From Saccoglossus kowalevskii (taxonomy: Eukaryota > Hemichordata > Enteropneusta > Harrimaniidae): a stretch of DNA of 28,549 nucleotides. This document shows positions 9,472-28,123 of this stretch, in pieces. Each line of letters starts with the position of its first letter. Position 1 is the stretch's first letter. The notes beneath the pieces are model-generated. The model saw only the letters and a list, made by a program, of their open reading frames with translations. It was not told the DNA's origin and searched no databases. The stretch lies in NCBI RefSeq assembly GCF_000003605.2, contig NW_003119427.1, positions 149,577 to 178,125 of the forward strand, read 5' to 3'. Made by a program: the position numbers and the translations under genes.

Positions 9472-11541
9472 CAGACACAATCTTATTAGGCTCGCGTTGA
9501 CTCAAAGTGTGAGGCTGTTCCTCCTACAGTGGTTACCTCATTGGAAGCATTTGAACTTGTCAGTACTCTGAATGTTTTTTCTTTATCCATTCTCTAATTG
9601 AGGAAATATTTATTTTATACAGGTACAACTTTTCTTGGGTATTTTTTGTTTATATCAATATCATTTTTTTTTAGAAAGTGCAATATATTTTTTAAAATTT
9701 GTATGAAAGACTTGTATGACATAGCAGTGAGAAATGTATTTTTTTTTTGAAGCTCTTTCACTGATGTCACATTGCCTGCTGGAAGCCTCCACGAATACCC
9801 ACAATACTTTTCAGCAGATGTGTTAACTGTTAATAACAGTACTGTAATATCAGGTTGATTTTTGTGAAGATTAGGTAAAAAAAAAAAACAAGTTATTGTT
9901 AAACAATACTGTGTGTACTGTAAAAAGGCTTCCTGTTTTGTGTTAAATTATTCTGTTTTTATTCTGAGATAAAATGTTCACGAGTTCAGTTCTATTAAAT
10001 TGATTTTTTTTACCTGACGTAGGTGTGTGTTATTTGTGATAGATGCATCACAAGCGTTAATAACATCAATGTGTTGTGAAAGTACTCTGTGTCAGCATGC
10101 TAGAGATATTTACTCAAGAACAATCTTTTTCATGATGCTGTATGTAGACTATATGAAGGTGTTCATGTTATTTTTGGCTCAATGCACATGTGGCCCATTA
10201 TTCACATATTTTACCTCTTCAAATACACAAATCGTTTTTTTAAACTGATTACTATCAATACAAGAAAAAAAGTTAGGTTCACAGGACTTCAGAGTCTGGT
10301 TACGTTTTAGCAACTGTCAAAAACAGTGAATTAATTGTTCTACCATGTTATTCCAAATACCAGTATAAATTATTTAAAGTAATTTTGTATAGCACAGGTG
10401 CTAATAACCACTCTTGATTATGCGAGTCATGGTTCTGGTCTTTCATTTATTCCTGTAAATATAAAGTCTATGCACAGATTGTAAAGTAATATGGTTGCAT
10501 TCATGAGCAGAGTGTATGTAATCACTGACATAACTTGTAAATCAGTATTAGCTATGTACATGTATCTGTAAATTGCTATGCTTAGCCAAGACTGCTGGTT
10601 TGACAAAGAACCACATGAAGTAGTACATTTAACAACTGATATGTTGTGGATTCTGATGGAGGATCTGCCAATTACCCCGTCACATCCTATGCATTGAATT
10701 TAATGAGAAAAATAGGTAGCACACACTAGGTAGTATTTGTATAAATTAAGCTAATTGCTGAATCTATTAATTTTACAATTAATCAAGTCTGAACATGGTT
10801 GTAAATGTCACAGTTGTGGTCAGCATATGCTCAAAAGATGCCAATCACAACTTGAGGGCGCTGTCACCAGTAGGCTTCAAGGTGTAATACCAGTACATTA
10901 CAGCTCGACTCAAAAATAAGTAACAGGGAATGATTGTAACAATAATCACTTACAGACAACAATAGATTATACAAATTCACTTCTTGAAAAAAATTGAATC
11001 CACACTTTTATTCACTGCATTGAATATCATAAATTAAACAATACAAATATTACAATAACAGTAAAAAGCTGAAGCTTTAAAAAGTAGCGAAATAACTTAC
11101 ACATAAAAATCAAGTTTATTTGATACTGATAATTAACAAAACTGAACTCTACAAATATAGTGGGGTAGCATATAACATGCCAAGTCAGATCTGATTTGTA
11201 TTATTTTGGAATAGCCACGATAACTTGCAAAACTTGTATATTTTATATAATGCTGGTTTATTTCTAGAAAAATTTCAGCAACAAAAATTATAAAAAAAGA
11301 CATTATTTACAAAAACTCCATCCATCCAGAAATAAGAATCAACTATAATAGCCGAACAGGTTGTCACCAATAACTCGACAGTTTGTGTTTTTCCATTGAT
11401 TGCAAAGTTTTAAACTTATGTGCAGAGTGCAGAATTAATATAGAATTACATGTCACTTCAAGGTATTCAGTGATGATGGACAAGCACAGGGTTGAACCTG
11501 TACTATGTTTAGGAATGTTTTGAAGAAATTATAATTTGAGA

Positions 11542-11547
11542 TTTATT
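11542..11547 (-). promoter_or_regulatory. Candidate DNAAF1 polyadenylation signal AATAAA
   Basis: The first canonical AATAAA on the minus strand after the DNAAF1 stop codon, about 380 nt downstream. It would give a modest 3' UTR. Confidence 0.4.
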
Positions 11548-11924
11548 AATAATTATTATACAAATAACACATAACACTCGATTCTGATTATTTTATATAC
11601 AGTAAAAAAAAAGAAGACTTTTTAACTTACAAAAAAGATTTCACCAAAAACTCTTTAAGATATCAATATTTGGTTAATTTATATATCTGTATATACCGGT
11701 ATGTAAACTGGGCATGTGACATTACAGATGTGTTCGTAGAAAAAACAATAAATTCCTTGATGTATGAAAATCAGCTGCTTGATTACATTAGCATTTTTAC
11801 TAAGACTTTGAGATAATACAAATAAAATTGAGCAAGTCTCCAGAAATTAATAGTTTCATTAACAATAAAGTACTGCAAAAATAAATATAACATTTGTCTT
11901 AGTATCTTAGCGCAAGATAATACT

Positions 11925-18683
<6,759 letters not shown>

Positions 18684-18710
18684 TGTGATTCAGTGCGGTA
18701 AATTGAATAT
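18684..18710 (-). other. DNAAF1: DNAAF1 5' UTR part of the first coding exon
   Basis: A minus-strand acceptor (gatcttacag, AG at 18712-18711) precedes the ATG by 27 nt. Transcripts therefore probably begin in an upstream non-coding exon. Confidence 0.55.
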
Positions 18711-19789
18711 CTGTAAGATCAATTTGCATTCCCTTATCATATGAACTTGAAGTCATTAAAACATATGCACACAACAAATTATTGGTTGTGGTAATACAGG
18801 TCTGGTGATGAAGCACAGGATTGACTCAGAAATATGGAAACACATTAGATACAAATTGAAATCAAGCTGTGATAAAGAATACACCAAAAGTTTAAACAGT
18901 CATCACAATGAACATCATGGTAGCTGGACTTCAGTGAAATACTGGTAGCATTATCTGATAAGTTACTTTGAAAGCATATACCAAATTACATGAATCAGTA
19001 ATTTTAAGTGGGTAGTGACTACTGCACTACTAGTATTTTTTTTTCTCATGGGTAGATATGATATCAGATATGAACATACATGTACTAGGTGATGTACACT
19101 GCTGGATCATTAAAAATTGTGTTAACCCCAAGTTTTTAACCAGTCAGAATTTTTCAGCATGTAGAAGAATACAATTTATCCTCATTTCAAACAAATACAG
19201 ATTGTTCGAGATTCCCCACACATTATATTTGTAACATCTCATGTTAGAGGCCTTGAGATATAACAGTAAATCTGAGTGACTTGTTTCTAGACTCAACTGC
19301 ATGGAAATAAAACACTTTTCAATTCCATTGATAGGTATAAAAGTAACCTTGCAGTATCAACCACTTTTGTTCAAGCAGTATAAAATGTACATATACATGT
19401 ACTTCAAACACAAAGTAACATATATCTCTAGAATGTTATTATTCATCAACTAGCATCATTTGGTTTACTGGACCCCCAGCTGTAGGTTGAATGGTTGAAG
19501 AGTACGGTCATGCAATCTAAATATGAGGTTCAAATTTGGTCCAAATGTTGCTGTAAAGTTTGAATAAACAAATAACATTACACTGTTATACGTATACAAG
19601 AGACATGTCTAAATTATTTTACAAGGCACTATACAATCAACCGTGAGAAGCAACTGTGTATGTCATATACAACCAAACAGGTGTATGGCTTCATTTAGCA
19701 AATGAATGACTGCCCAGTTTGGTCATACCATGGTCATACGTTTGGGGTTGAAAACCATTATTCACCTATTGTAACTTATTATCACATAC

Positions 19790-19940
19790 CTGACACGGAT
19801 TTATCTCAGGAAAACGAGGTATTCGTTACAATGAATCGGGTTACGTAAAATTCTAATAATTTATATTGTTACCTTGAGCAAAGAACTACCCGTCAGAAAC
19901 AGCGCTCAGCAATCTACTTCAAAACATTCAAAATGGCGTC
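19790..19940 (-). other. DNAAF1: Probable DNAAF1 non-coding first exon
   Basis: A minus-strand donor (CAG|GTATGT, exon end 19790) pairs with the acceptor at 18711, leaving an intron of about 1.1 kb. The exon is richer in CpG than its surroundings and its 5' side meets a YY1-like element (19930-19938). The exact transcription start is inferred. The 18711-19789 intron shows no recognised gene. Confidence 0.45.
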
Positions 19941-19963
19941 CTAGCAACAAATTACTTGACAAC
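19930..19963. promoter_or_regulatory. DNAAF1 core promoter motifs: YY1-like and X-box-like
   Basis: AAAATGGCG at 19930-19938 fits the YY1 core, often found at transcription starts. ATTACTTGACAAC at 19951-19963 fits the degenerate ciliary X-box pattern RYYNYY-N-RRNRAC bound by RFX factors, and an AGCAAC half-site lies at 19943-19948. RFX control would suit a motile-cilia gene. The X-box pattern is low in information, so chance is possible. Confidence 0.35.
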
Positions 19964-20383
19964 CGCCAAGGTCCATCCTCGATCCCAGATCAAGTGTTAA
20001 ATTAAGTTAACTTGCCTATTTAATTATCAAAGTCGCGTTTTTCATAAAAAAGCACATGCTATATATTATAATTATTATACATTATTTAAAAAAAAAGTTA
20101 AATAGACAATAAAATGCTGTGCGATCTATTGTTTGTCAATAACATTCCAGAATGAGGCTAGACAGTTCTAGATCAAGTATTTAGGTTTGATTCATCGATT
20201 CACGGACAGGCACCGTCATGTAACGACTTGAAATCGGTACCAATTCATAAATAGAACCAATGCGCACCAAGTTTGAAAAAATATATATCCAGTTTTATAT
20301 TTGTAAAGTCAGTAATTTGTCAATTAGTCAATCAAATGCAAGATTTGTGATATTCACATATCAGAGTCAGTTCCCTGTAAAGT

Positions 20384-20797
20384 GAGGGTAGGCAAGGGGT
20401 ATTTTCGTAAGCTGTAATCAATTGTTTTTATTTTCGTAATAATGTAATTTAAATAAATAAGAATTGTAAATTCGTAGACATGGGCAAGGTGTAAAATGTA
20501 ATCAGCTATTTTATTCGTCCGTAATTTGTACAAAGATCTTATTTTTTGTAAGCGTACAAAGCATTTATCACATTAAATGTCGTAATTCGTACGCAAGTTC
20601 AGATTTTGTTTCTTAAGTTAAACACAAATTATCAAATATATTATAAAAGTATAAAATGTATAAAATTTGTTTTGTCTGTAAAGTATAAAAACCTATTTTT
20701 TACTGTAAATGAAACTTTCATTTTATTTTCTGTAAAAAACGTAAAATGCCTTTTTTATTTCCTGTAACCTGTACCAGCTACCCCCCTTGCCCCCCTC
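20384..20797. repeat. Strand-asymmetric YGTAA-rich block with G-rich/C-rich inverted ends
   Basis: The left edge is GAGGGTAGGCAAGGGGTA (20384-20401). The right edge (20779-20797) is its near reverse complement. Between them GTAA occurs about 15 times on the plus strand, always preceded by C or T, while TTAC occurs about once. T-rich tracts alternate with the GTAA words. GGCAAGG also recurs internally at 20483. This may be a degenerate tandem array or a mobile element; I recognise no family. Confidence 0.45.
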
Positions 20798-21053
20798 GGT
20801 GGTAGATTTTCCATATGTATTCATTTCTAACTGAGTTTTAAAATTTTCTGTTCGCAGAATACTTAGTTATCAAAATTCAACATGAAGCATTAACATTCAC
20901 AGGCATGCTGCTTTGTTTCTCTGCAAGGCTGTTTCTTCAGAATATTATTATTACAGATTTCTTGTTTTCTTGTATTTGATAGGGTTTCCATCTGGAATAT
21001 TGTTAGTAGGCCTATACCAAATTGTTAAAGCGTCTAGTCAATTTATGGTTCTG

Positions 21054-21093
21054 GTGCAGTGCGAGGGATCTTTTACTTACTTCGCCACTGCAC
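21054..21093. repeat. 40-bp hairpin
   Basis: GTGCAGTG (21054-21061) pairs exactly with CACTGCAC (21086-21093). The stem is extended by CGA/TCG across a one-base bulge. It is followed directly by an AGCGCCCTC motif. Confidence 0.5.
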
Positions 21094-22274
21094 AGCGCCC
21101 TCAATTGACAAATTGATTAATTGAAATAAAACTAGTTATTCCAAAATATTTATTATTTACAAGTTTGTAAGTATGGTAATAAATCTTAACATAATACTTC
21201 AACCTATCAGAGTGTTGTGGGTTGTCATAATTCTTTATATATATTATATATTTGCCTTTATATAAAAAACTGGTATTTGTTCGAAACTCAGGATCTGTTT
21301 TGTCCTTTTTCTCTTGAGAAATCCATGAATGTTCTGACTGGTCCATCTTCAAATTTCAATTGCGCCCTCTATAGTAAATACTACCGTAACGACATTTTGG
21401 GACCTTCTCTCTCTCTCTCTATATATATAAATTTCCATAAACGACAGCAAATATTTAAGTGAAATTCTTCAAGTATCCCAGACCCACAGATCCTTTCGAA
21501 TAAACAACCTCATAGCTGACAACTGAGATGTTTCCTCACACATCACAGCATGCTACAGAGAACAGATTATTGGTAAATACTAAACAACCACATTTATATG
21601 ATTTGACACATTCATCATCCTCATAAATTTGGATCAAAAATAATAAAAATAAGTTGTGTTTCAAAGACAGCAAAAATTCAAGTAGCTATAAATTGAATTT
21701 TCCAGAAAAGTTCAACTCATGATGGTCTGAACAATTATTTGAATAAGCATTTCTTTTAGCTGAATGAAAGATACAGTATTCCAATATAGGATTTATATTT
21801 AGAAAGTAAACTAAAAATTGTTGAAGGGTATCAATGAAATGAAAAACCAAGCCACAAAGTCACCAGGCTTAAACAGTCCACTGGAAATTACTATGGTATA
21901 TTTAAGCAGATTACATGTACATGTTTATACCATATTGGCCATGTTGCTTGAATGGACTGAAGTAAAAGTAAGTTTCTCTCTTAGTGATCGTTTTCACTAC
22001 ATGCATGACATTGACACTTCCGACAATGTACTACGGAGCAGTGTTTCAATTTCCCTATATTCATTTTTTTTTTTTATATTGCTACAACATTAACTTGATA
22101 ACTTGATAAAACATACCAGAATCAAGAGCTTTATTCGTACATTCATTTGAATTTGTAAATTTATAAAGAAAATCAGTCAAAATTATCAGAAAGCAAAACA
22201 CAGCTTCATCTATCTCTATAACCTCCATTAATGGCTCAATTCAGTTGCCCTGGGCAAATGTTCATTGAAGGTGT

Positions 22275-22317
22275 GGCTATGCTAGTGACTTCTGTTACGG
22301 TAATCACTTGCATAGCC
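22275..22317. repeat. 43-bp hairpin
   Basis: GGCTATGC (22275-22282) pairs with GCATAGCC (22310-22317). After a T-T mismatch, AGTGA pairs with TCACT, leaving a 15-nt loop. It is too short for a usual microRNA precursor. Confidence 0.55.
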
Positions 22318-24337
22318 TATGTTTACAGAAACACATGGTTTATTTACAAGCTGATATCACCAATATCCATAGGCATCAAAGTGTTATAACAGGCCAGTCA
22401 GACTTGCTCCAATGAAGCACAGACCTGAGCTACATGGGCATTCCGTAATGACAAAATTAATAATGGAGCTAGTATGGGATATGTTACAAAGTAATGTGGC
22501 ATTAACCATTCTTTGAATTGTTTATTTCAACAATAGCATTTGTCTGAATTGCAGATTTGCTGCATCATATCCATTTGTCCATGCTGTCATGTTCTCTATG
22601 GTCAACAATAAAAAATATTCACTGCATGGTGTTCACACTTTCATTCTCATAAATGCTGTTATTCATACATGGCAATAGTAAAGAAGAAAAATAAATTTGA
22701 GATGAGGCATCACTGCATGCAAAAACCTGATGACCGACCAGTCACTTATAACACAAAATAAAACTGCCATATGTCGACTTGTGTACTTTTACTAATGTGC
22801 ACAAGGCTGGTTAGCCAAGGAAAGTCAGAACTTGTAATAACTAAAATATTTTCAGTCATTTGTTCCCTACTTTCAGCACAACTAGAAATGTTAATATTCT
22901 ATAGGATTTATTAGATATGCTGATATATCTTAAGCTTTTATAGATCTCTGCAAAAACCAGATAAAATAAAAAAAATAAAAAGAATACATCATAGTATATG
23001 TTCATAACAAGTTTATGGTTCATTAGTTAATACATGTAGTGTACATTTTTTTTTTTTAAATGTTGGCCTTGAAATTGATGGTTCTCAAAACGCATGCACC
23101 TTGGCCAAGTGTAGACACTTGTTTGTTTTTTCAGAAAGGAAAACCTAATAACTACAATGAGAAAATGTAAAATACAGACTGAAACTGCTGTGAAAATTTA
23201 ATAATTTATAAACATTATTGACCAGTTCAGTAAAAGTCAATATGCATCACTTGATGAAAGCATTCTTTGAATGCTCTGACAATCTACCACAGAGAAACTG
23301 GAGTTTAAAACCAGTAATATTGTGGATATTATCATACTAATCTGTCAACTGGAATGCAACTAATCCAAACAAGCACCCCATTAAAGTGCCATGGTGTAGA
23401 ATGTTAAAATTTCATGGATCTAGTGTTGTTGCATGGGACACGTAACCAACATTATTTCCCCCCCCCCCTCAATGCACAATGACCGTTCCATGTGACTCAG
23501 CCAATTGATTTTTGATATCTAACAGCATATCCTATCGGCTGCTGATAATCTGATTGGTTTATGTACTCAATTTGATATACTGATAATTTTAGACATTTAC
23601 CAATGCGAGTTTTGGTATTAGTCATCCATCCAAACTTTGTTGCTGTAATTCTTTCAACTTCAACTGTTCGAAAATCTCATAAAATGCATTAAAATCTGCT
23701 GATAGAATTGCTTCTAAAATTCGAAAAATTACAATACAAATGTGTCCAAAACACTGTAAAGATATTGATTTCCCCATAAATTGGCAAAATTGTTTCAAAG
23801 GCTCGGAACATCTGGAAATTACCACTCTCATTTGATAAATTATTCACCATGTGCTCAAATGAGAAATATTTAAAAAAAAAAAAGAAACCACACAGAAACA
23901 CTTTGAAAAAAAAAAGAAAAATGCATCGATTTTAATTATGCTGCAAATGACATATCTACAAAAGTTGATATACTGTGGACAACAAATGGTCGCAGCAAAT
24001 AAAATAAAAAGTACATTTCTATATATTTCTTAGCTAACCACTTCCCTCTTTGTGAACTAAATTTATTACAGGCCAAGTTTGTAAACACATTATTGAATAC
24101 ATCAGACTGGCCTGTGGAGTCTACCACGGTACCAACCACACTAAAAATATAAATACACAAGTACTTTAACAGGCCAATGAATGGAGACGGGGAAAAGTAA
24201 AATTTGTGTGTTCAAAGATTCAAGGAATTTACAAAAACTCAATAGAAATCAAAATTTTGGGGAAAATATTATGAATATACTACAGATTGACTACTTAGTG
24301 TGTGTATGTGTGTATGAAGACTTGATAAGAAATTAGG

Positions 24338-24355
24338 GTGCCCTCTAGAGGGCAC
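24338..24355. promoter_or_regulatory. Perfect 18-bp palindrome GTGCCCTCTAGAGGGCAC
   Basis: The sequence is its own exact reverse complement. Read on either strand it resembles the CTCF core (GYGCCMYCTRSTGG as remembered) at about 13 of 14 positions. A dimeric insulator-like site is possible but unproven. Confidence 0.35.
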
Positions 24356-26177
24356 ATCTCAAGCATACAGGTCTCAAAAACTTAATGAATTAAATATCTG
24401 GTGACCAATAGTTATGTTTAAATTACATCTCTTTATGCAATATTCAAGTATGCAATAAATTTAAACTCTTAAAAAAATGTCTTAAAAAAAAAAGCAATGA
24501 TGGTTGCTTTTCTTAGACATTCCACTTTTGTGGGCCAGGAAGGGTTGCTTGTGGGTATGTGCGCATGTCCAATGAGCAGCCAGCTCATTTGATTGGCCAG
24601 ATTACAATAATATCACAGCAAATAAAGAGATTTAAAAGTAAAGTAAACTGACTTGCCACAAACAACCATTCAATATTCCACTTAAACAAAAATAGCCACC
24701 AAGATCTTGTTAAGAGCAAGAAAACCACAGGAATTTGTTTTCCTTCAAATGGTGTAACCATGGTAATTAGAACAGTGGACGTGATGGAAGATGAGAATGG
24801 AAAATTGGAGTGAAAAAAACAAGACTTGTGGGCTTTTCTTGCTTTCAAAGATCTTGGTGGCTATTTGCATTTTAGCTATATTCAGCTACTGAACATGTGA
24901 GAAACCAATACCATACCAGTACACTCTGCTGTATCAGCATCAAGGCCAATTACAAATTGCTTAAAAACACAAAGTTGTGGCTGAACTTTTATAAAGATGA
25001 TTAGCATCATTTCACCCCTCTGCAACAGAAACTATTATATTCATGGGTTTATGTGCATAGAAACAGGATTCAAGGTTCATTATAAGTCAGTTCTGTTTGT
25101 AGTTGTCCCCAAATTGATAAAACTAATGCTCAAAATTTCAGGTGATATTTGGAAAGGATAAGTCGTAACTGATACAGAATAACATGCTACTCTCCACTAC
25201 TATTGTATTTTGCCAAGGAAAACAAATTTTGTACAAAAGTGACAGACTGATACAATGGTCATAAACAACATTCGCTATTTTACAATTGAATACCATGACT
25301 ACTGCTAGAACAAATGCACATACATGTGTAGCAAAATAAGTTGACCATCAAATGTAACGTAAGAAATCAACAAATGTACAATAACAGTGAGTGGGTGGGA
25401 TACAACACAGAAACAAGTTAAACAATTCTGGTACAAATTCCTTATTTCTACAGCTTGAAAGACATGTTTGTAGCTTATGTAACTGACTTGATACCGTAAT
25501 CATACACTACCACAACATCAACAGCTATGTTTCAATACTGCAATACATTCTGAATATAGCACCTCTTTCATATTGTATACATTTAAAATGGCCAAGTTAA
25601 TTGCAATATAAAAATACATACCACTAAATAACCTCAATGATCAAGCTCTTTAAAAAAAAAAAAAATCCCCACAAGTTTCCAGACCATTACACGGTACTAT
25701 AGAATTATACTAATTGTTAAAGCCATGCCATGGTGGGACCATTTTAAAGAATTCTGATATTACTAGCAGTAGTACTATAGCTATGAATCATACATATAGG
25801 TGGTCAGCAACAAACAGCCAAAAAAAATAAAACGCAATGCTGCTGCATGGAACATGGATTATTGCGAACTTGTAGGATATTTACATAAAGCGGAAAAATG
25901 AGACACGCGTCACAATATCTCAGCATTTTTTGTTGTTAGAAAGTGGTGGCCTGGGGATAACCAGTGGTTACACAATACAAAGGGTTGCTATGTTTCAAGT
26001 CAACCACAAATGAAATATTTTGTAGTAATTGATAGGTATATAATAGAATAAGTATTCTCTCAGAAAATGAAGATTTCAGCCTTTTTAAAATATAAATCAG
26101 AATTTACACAGAATGCCAAGTTGGAGTCTATGGGGGAGGGGGTCTTTAAGTATTTAATTTGATGTCGAAGACTAAAA

Positions 26178-26183
26178 TTTATT
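26178..26183 (-). promoter_or_regulatory. Candidate proximal ARF6 polyadenylation signal AATAAA
   Basis: The first canonical AATAAA on the minus strand after the ARF6 stop, about 180 nt downstream. Longer 3' UTR forms cannot be excluded. Confidence 0.35.
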
Positions 26184-26358
26184 AATAATAACACTATGAT
26201 GTGTGTGTGTGAGTATTATGCATGCTGTGCAAATGAACACAGTTTTTGAATAACAAAAAAATATTACGAAAACAATAATTAATTTGTTCCCAGGCAATAA
26301 CTCCAATGTTAATATAATATGACAATAGATATTGATGACTTGAATGATGACACATGTA

Positions 26359-28123
26359 TTATGATTTGTTATTAGACGTTAACCACGTTAGTCCTTCGTA
26401 TAATCCATCCCCTGTTGTCGCACACGCTGGCTGCACATACCAATTTCGATCTCGGATCCGCGTAAGCCCTAGCTTCTCTTGAATTTCATGTGGTTTCATT
26501 GCTGTAATATAGACAAGGACAGAGTATTTAAAAGAATCTACAGGAATGGATGGTAAAAATAATGCACAGTATTGACAGCAGTATGTTTACTCCAAGAGCA
26601 GTTGCTCTTTGATAAACAAGACATGAATGTCACAGTCCCAGTCATTTAATAATAAAATACTTGTGTTAAAATAACACACGGAGCATCTGCAAACAGTTGA
26701 ATTAATATATATTCTTTGTGGGTACAACTCATCATAACTGATTTCCCTTACGGTAATCTAGTATTGTACTGATAACTGAAAACTTCTGAAAACTGAGTAC
26801 ACAAGTGCAACCAAACTATGTCTCATACATGCTTAAGAAACTGCATTTATAAATCTGAGTAAACTTTGATGAACAACTTGACTTTTTTGACTTTGTATAT
26901 CACCAGGACCTGGGTTTGTTTCTGTATCACCACTATAATTCCCATCAAAATGTAGCCCTGACACCCCTCAAGATTTCAGCGTTAATTTTTCACAAAACCG
27001 AACAAAAACCAGACTGTGATCCATTTCTGTCATCGATTCAGATAAGGTCATAACATCACTGAAAATCCTAGCATTACAATCTAAGCTAATTATTTATTCT
27101 GAGCATGCTCAGTTGTTCTCTCAGTGTTGTAGGGAGAGGTAATTTTGAATGAAAATCATGAAAAAGACCCGCTTAGGATTTTCAGATCTGGAAAAAAAAA
27201 ATTATGTGCATATGCAACAGGGACTTGTTCATCAACATGCCAAGTTTCATCGACATCTGCTGCAGAATTTCTGAGATGTCACGGACAGAAACCGGAAATA
27301 AGAAACTATACTTCCCTTTTCAGGCTGCCTGAAACAGGGACTAATTAAAATGCCATGTTTGCTTAATAGGAAGTGCATAATAGAAATTGACCTTTTTATT
27401 GTATAAAATACAAAGTTTTTTGACCATAGGCATATCTCTGTCACATACATGCCACTAATAGAGAAAATATGGTCATTAAAGGGAGGACAACCACTGCTTA
27501 CTGTTGAGAACACACAGTAGTGGGAGAATGGTCCATTGCTTTAATGTGGTAGGTAGGTCACCATGAATCGCCACACACCTGTTAATTAGATCAGCCAGGC
27601 ACACGCACATTTGAAAATTATTAAAATTCGAAAATTATTATATTGGATAATGTACATATGTGTACAGCAGAGACTGTTTTTTTTTTCCATCAAAAATAAA
27701 ATGGCCATTACTTGGTAATTAGGGTTTTTGTTAGAAATTTTAATCAAATCAATTGTTATCACTTACTATCATAAACTTAAGCTGTGTTAGCACTGCCCAT
27801 TAGCTATGTTAGCTAATGCCGACTGAAATCTTGTGTGGCTAAGACGTCTTTTTGATCAACATATTTATTACATGTCAGTAGTCAACACTTCCAGAATTCA
27901 GTATTTTGATGTACCGGTACTCACCATCAGGCAAATCCTGCTTATTGGCAAATATCAATATTATAGAATCTCTCATTTCTCGATCATTGATAATCCTATG
28001 TAGTTCTTGCCTTGCTTCGTCAATCCTATCTCTGTCTGCACAATCAACAACAAATATGAGTCCCTGTGTGCCTGTATAGTAATGTCGCCATAGTGGCCTG
28101 ATTTTATCTTGCCCTCCTACATC
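26359..28123 (-). CDS. ARF6: ADP-ribosylation factor 6, C-terminal two exons (partial)
   Basis: Small GTPase of the Arf family acting at the plasma membrane and endosomes in membrane recycling and actin remodelling. Exons 28123-27925 and 26501-26359 encode 113 residues, equal to human residues 63-175. Seen: DVGGQ (switch II/G3, with the catalytic Gln), [25 protein letters not shown] split by no intron, NKQD (G4, 27946-27935), and CAT (G5) before [18 protein letters not shown] and TAA. The [22 protein letters not shown] and [20 protein letters not shown] stretches are diagnostic for Arf6 rather than Arf1-5. The N-terminal myristoylation site, P-loop and switch I lie beyond the right edge. Two coding introns are implied here, one after the residue before D63 and one after D125, whereas vertebrate ARF6 is generally described as having an intronless coding region. 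Confidence 0.96.
27474..27546. repeat. 73-bp multi-stem palindromic block in ARF6 intron
   Basis: The outer pair is CATTAAAG / CTTTAATG (27474-27481, 27539-27546). The inner pairs are CCACT / AGTGG and ACTGT / ACAGT. Its TTAAAG ends resemble those of the TTAA element at 8061-8227, so a decayed relative is possible. The rest of the 26502-27924 intron shows no exon. Confidence 0.4.

Larger units (their letters stand above)
7499..11924. other. Convergent 3' UTR/intergenic stretch between BORA and DNAAF1
   Basis: This 4.4-kb AT-rich stretch has no exon series with family similarity on either strand. It holds the 3' UTRs of both genes, a TTAA-bounded miniature element (8061-8227), a CCAAT-box cluster (9433-9471), a 15-bp palindrome ACTGTTAATAACAGT (9826-9840), and many homopolymer runs. 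Short open frames at 7870-8214 (minus), 9237-9470 (minus) and 10027-10248 (plus) show no recognisable protein. Confidence 0.6.
19964..26358. other. Long stretch between DNAAF1 and ARF6 without a convincing gene
   Basis: About 6.4 kb. The right part is likely ARF6 3' UTR. It also holds a GTAA-rich block (20384-20797), hairpins (21054-21093 and 22275-22317), an 18-bp palindrome (24338-24355), a (CT)7(AT)4 microsatellite (21407-21428), an 11-C run (23458-23468) and a short TG run (about 26200-26211). Open frames here are short, AT-driven and without recognisable domains. One exon-like piece at 23713-23622 (minus) is discussed in the findings. Confidence 0.6.

Noticed and set aside
23936-24160. 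Minus-strand 74-codon frame that looks partly protein-like
   Set aside because: No donor giving a consistent join to the exon-like piece at 23713 and no recognised family; kept only as a curiosity.
24585-24848. Minus-strand hydrophobic open frame of 87 codons
   Set aside because: Hydrophobicity reflects T-rich DNA; no splice context or similarity.
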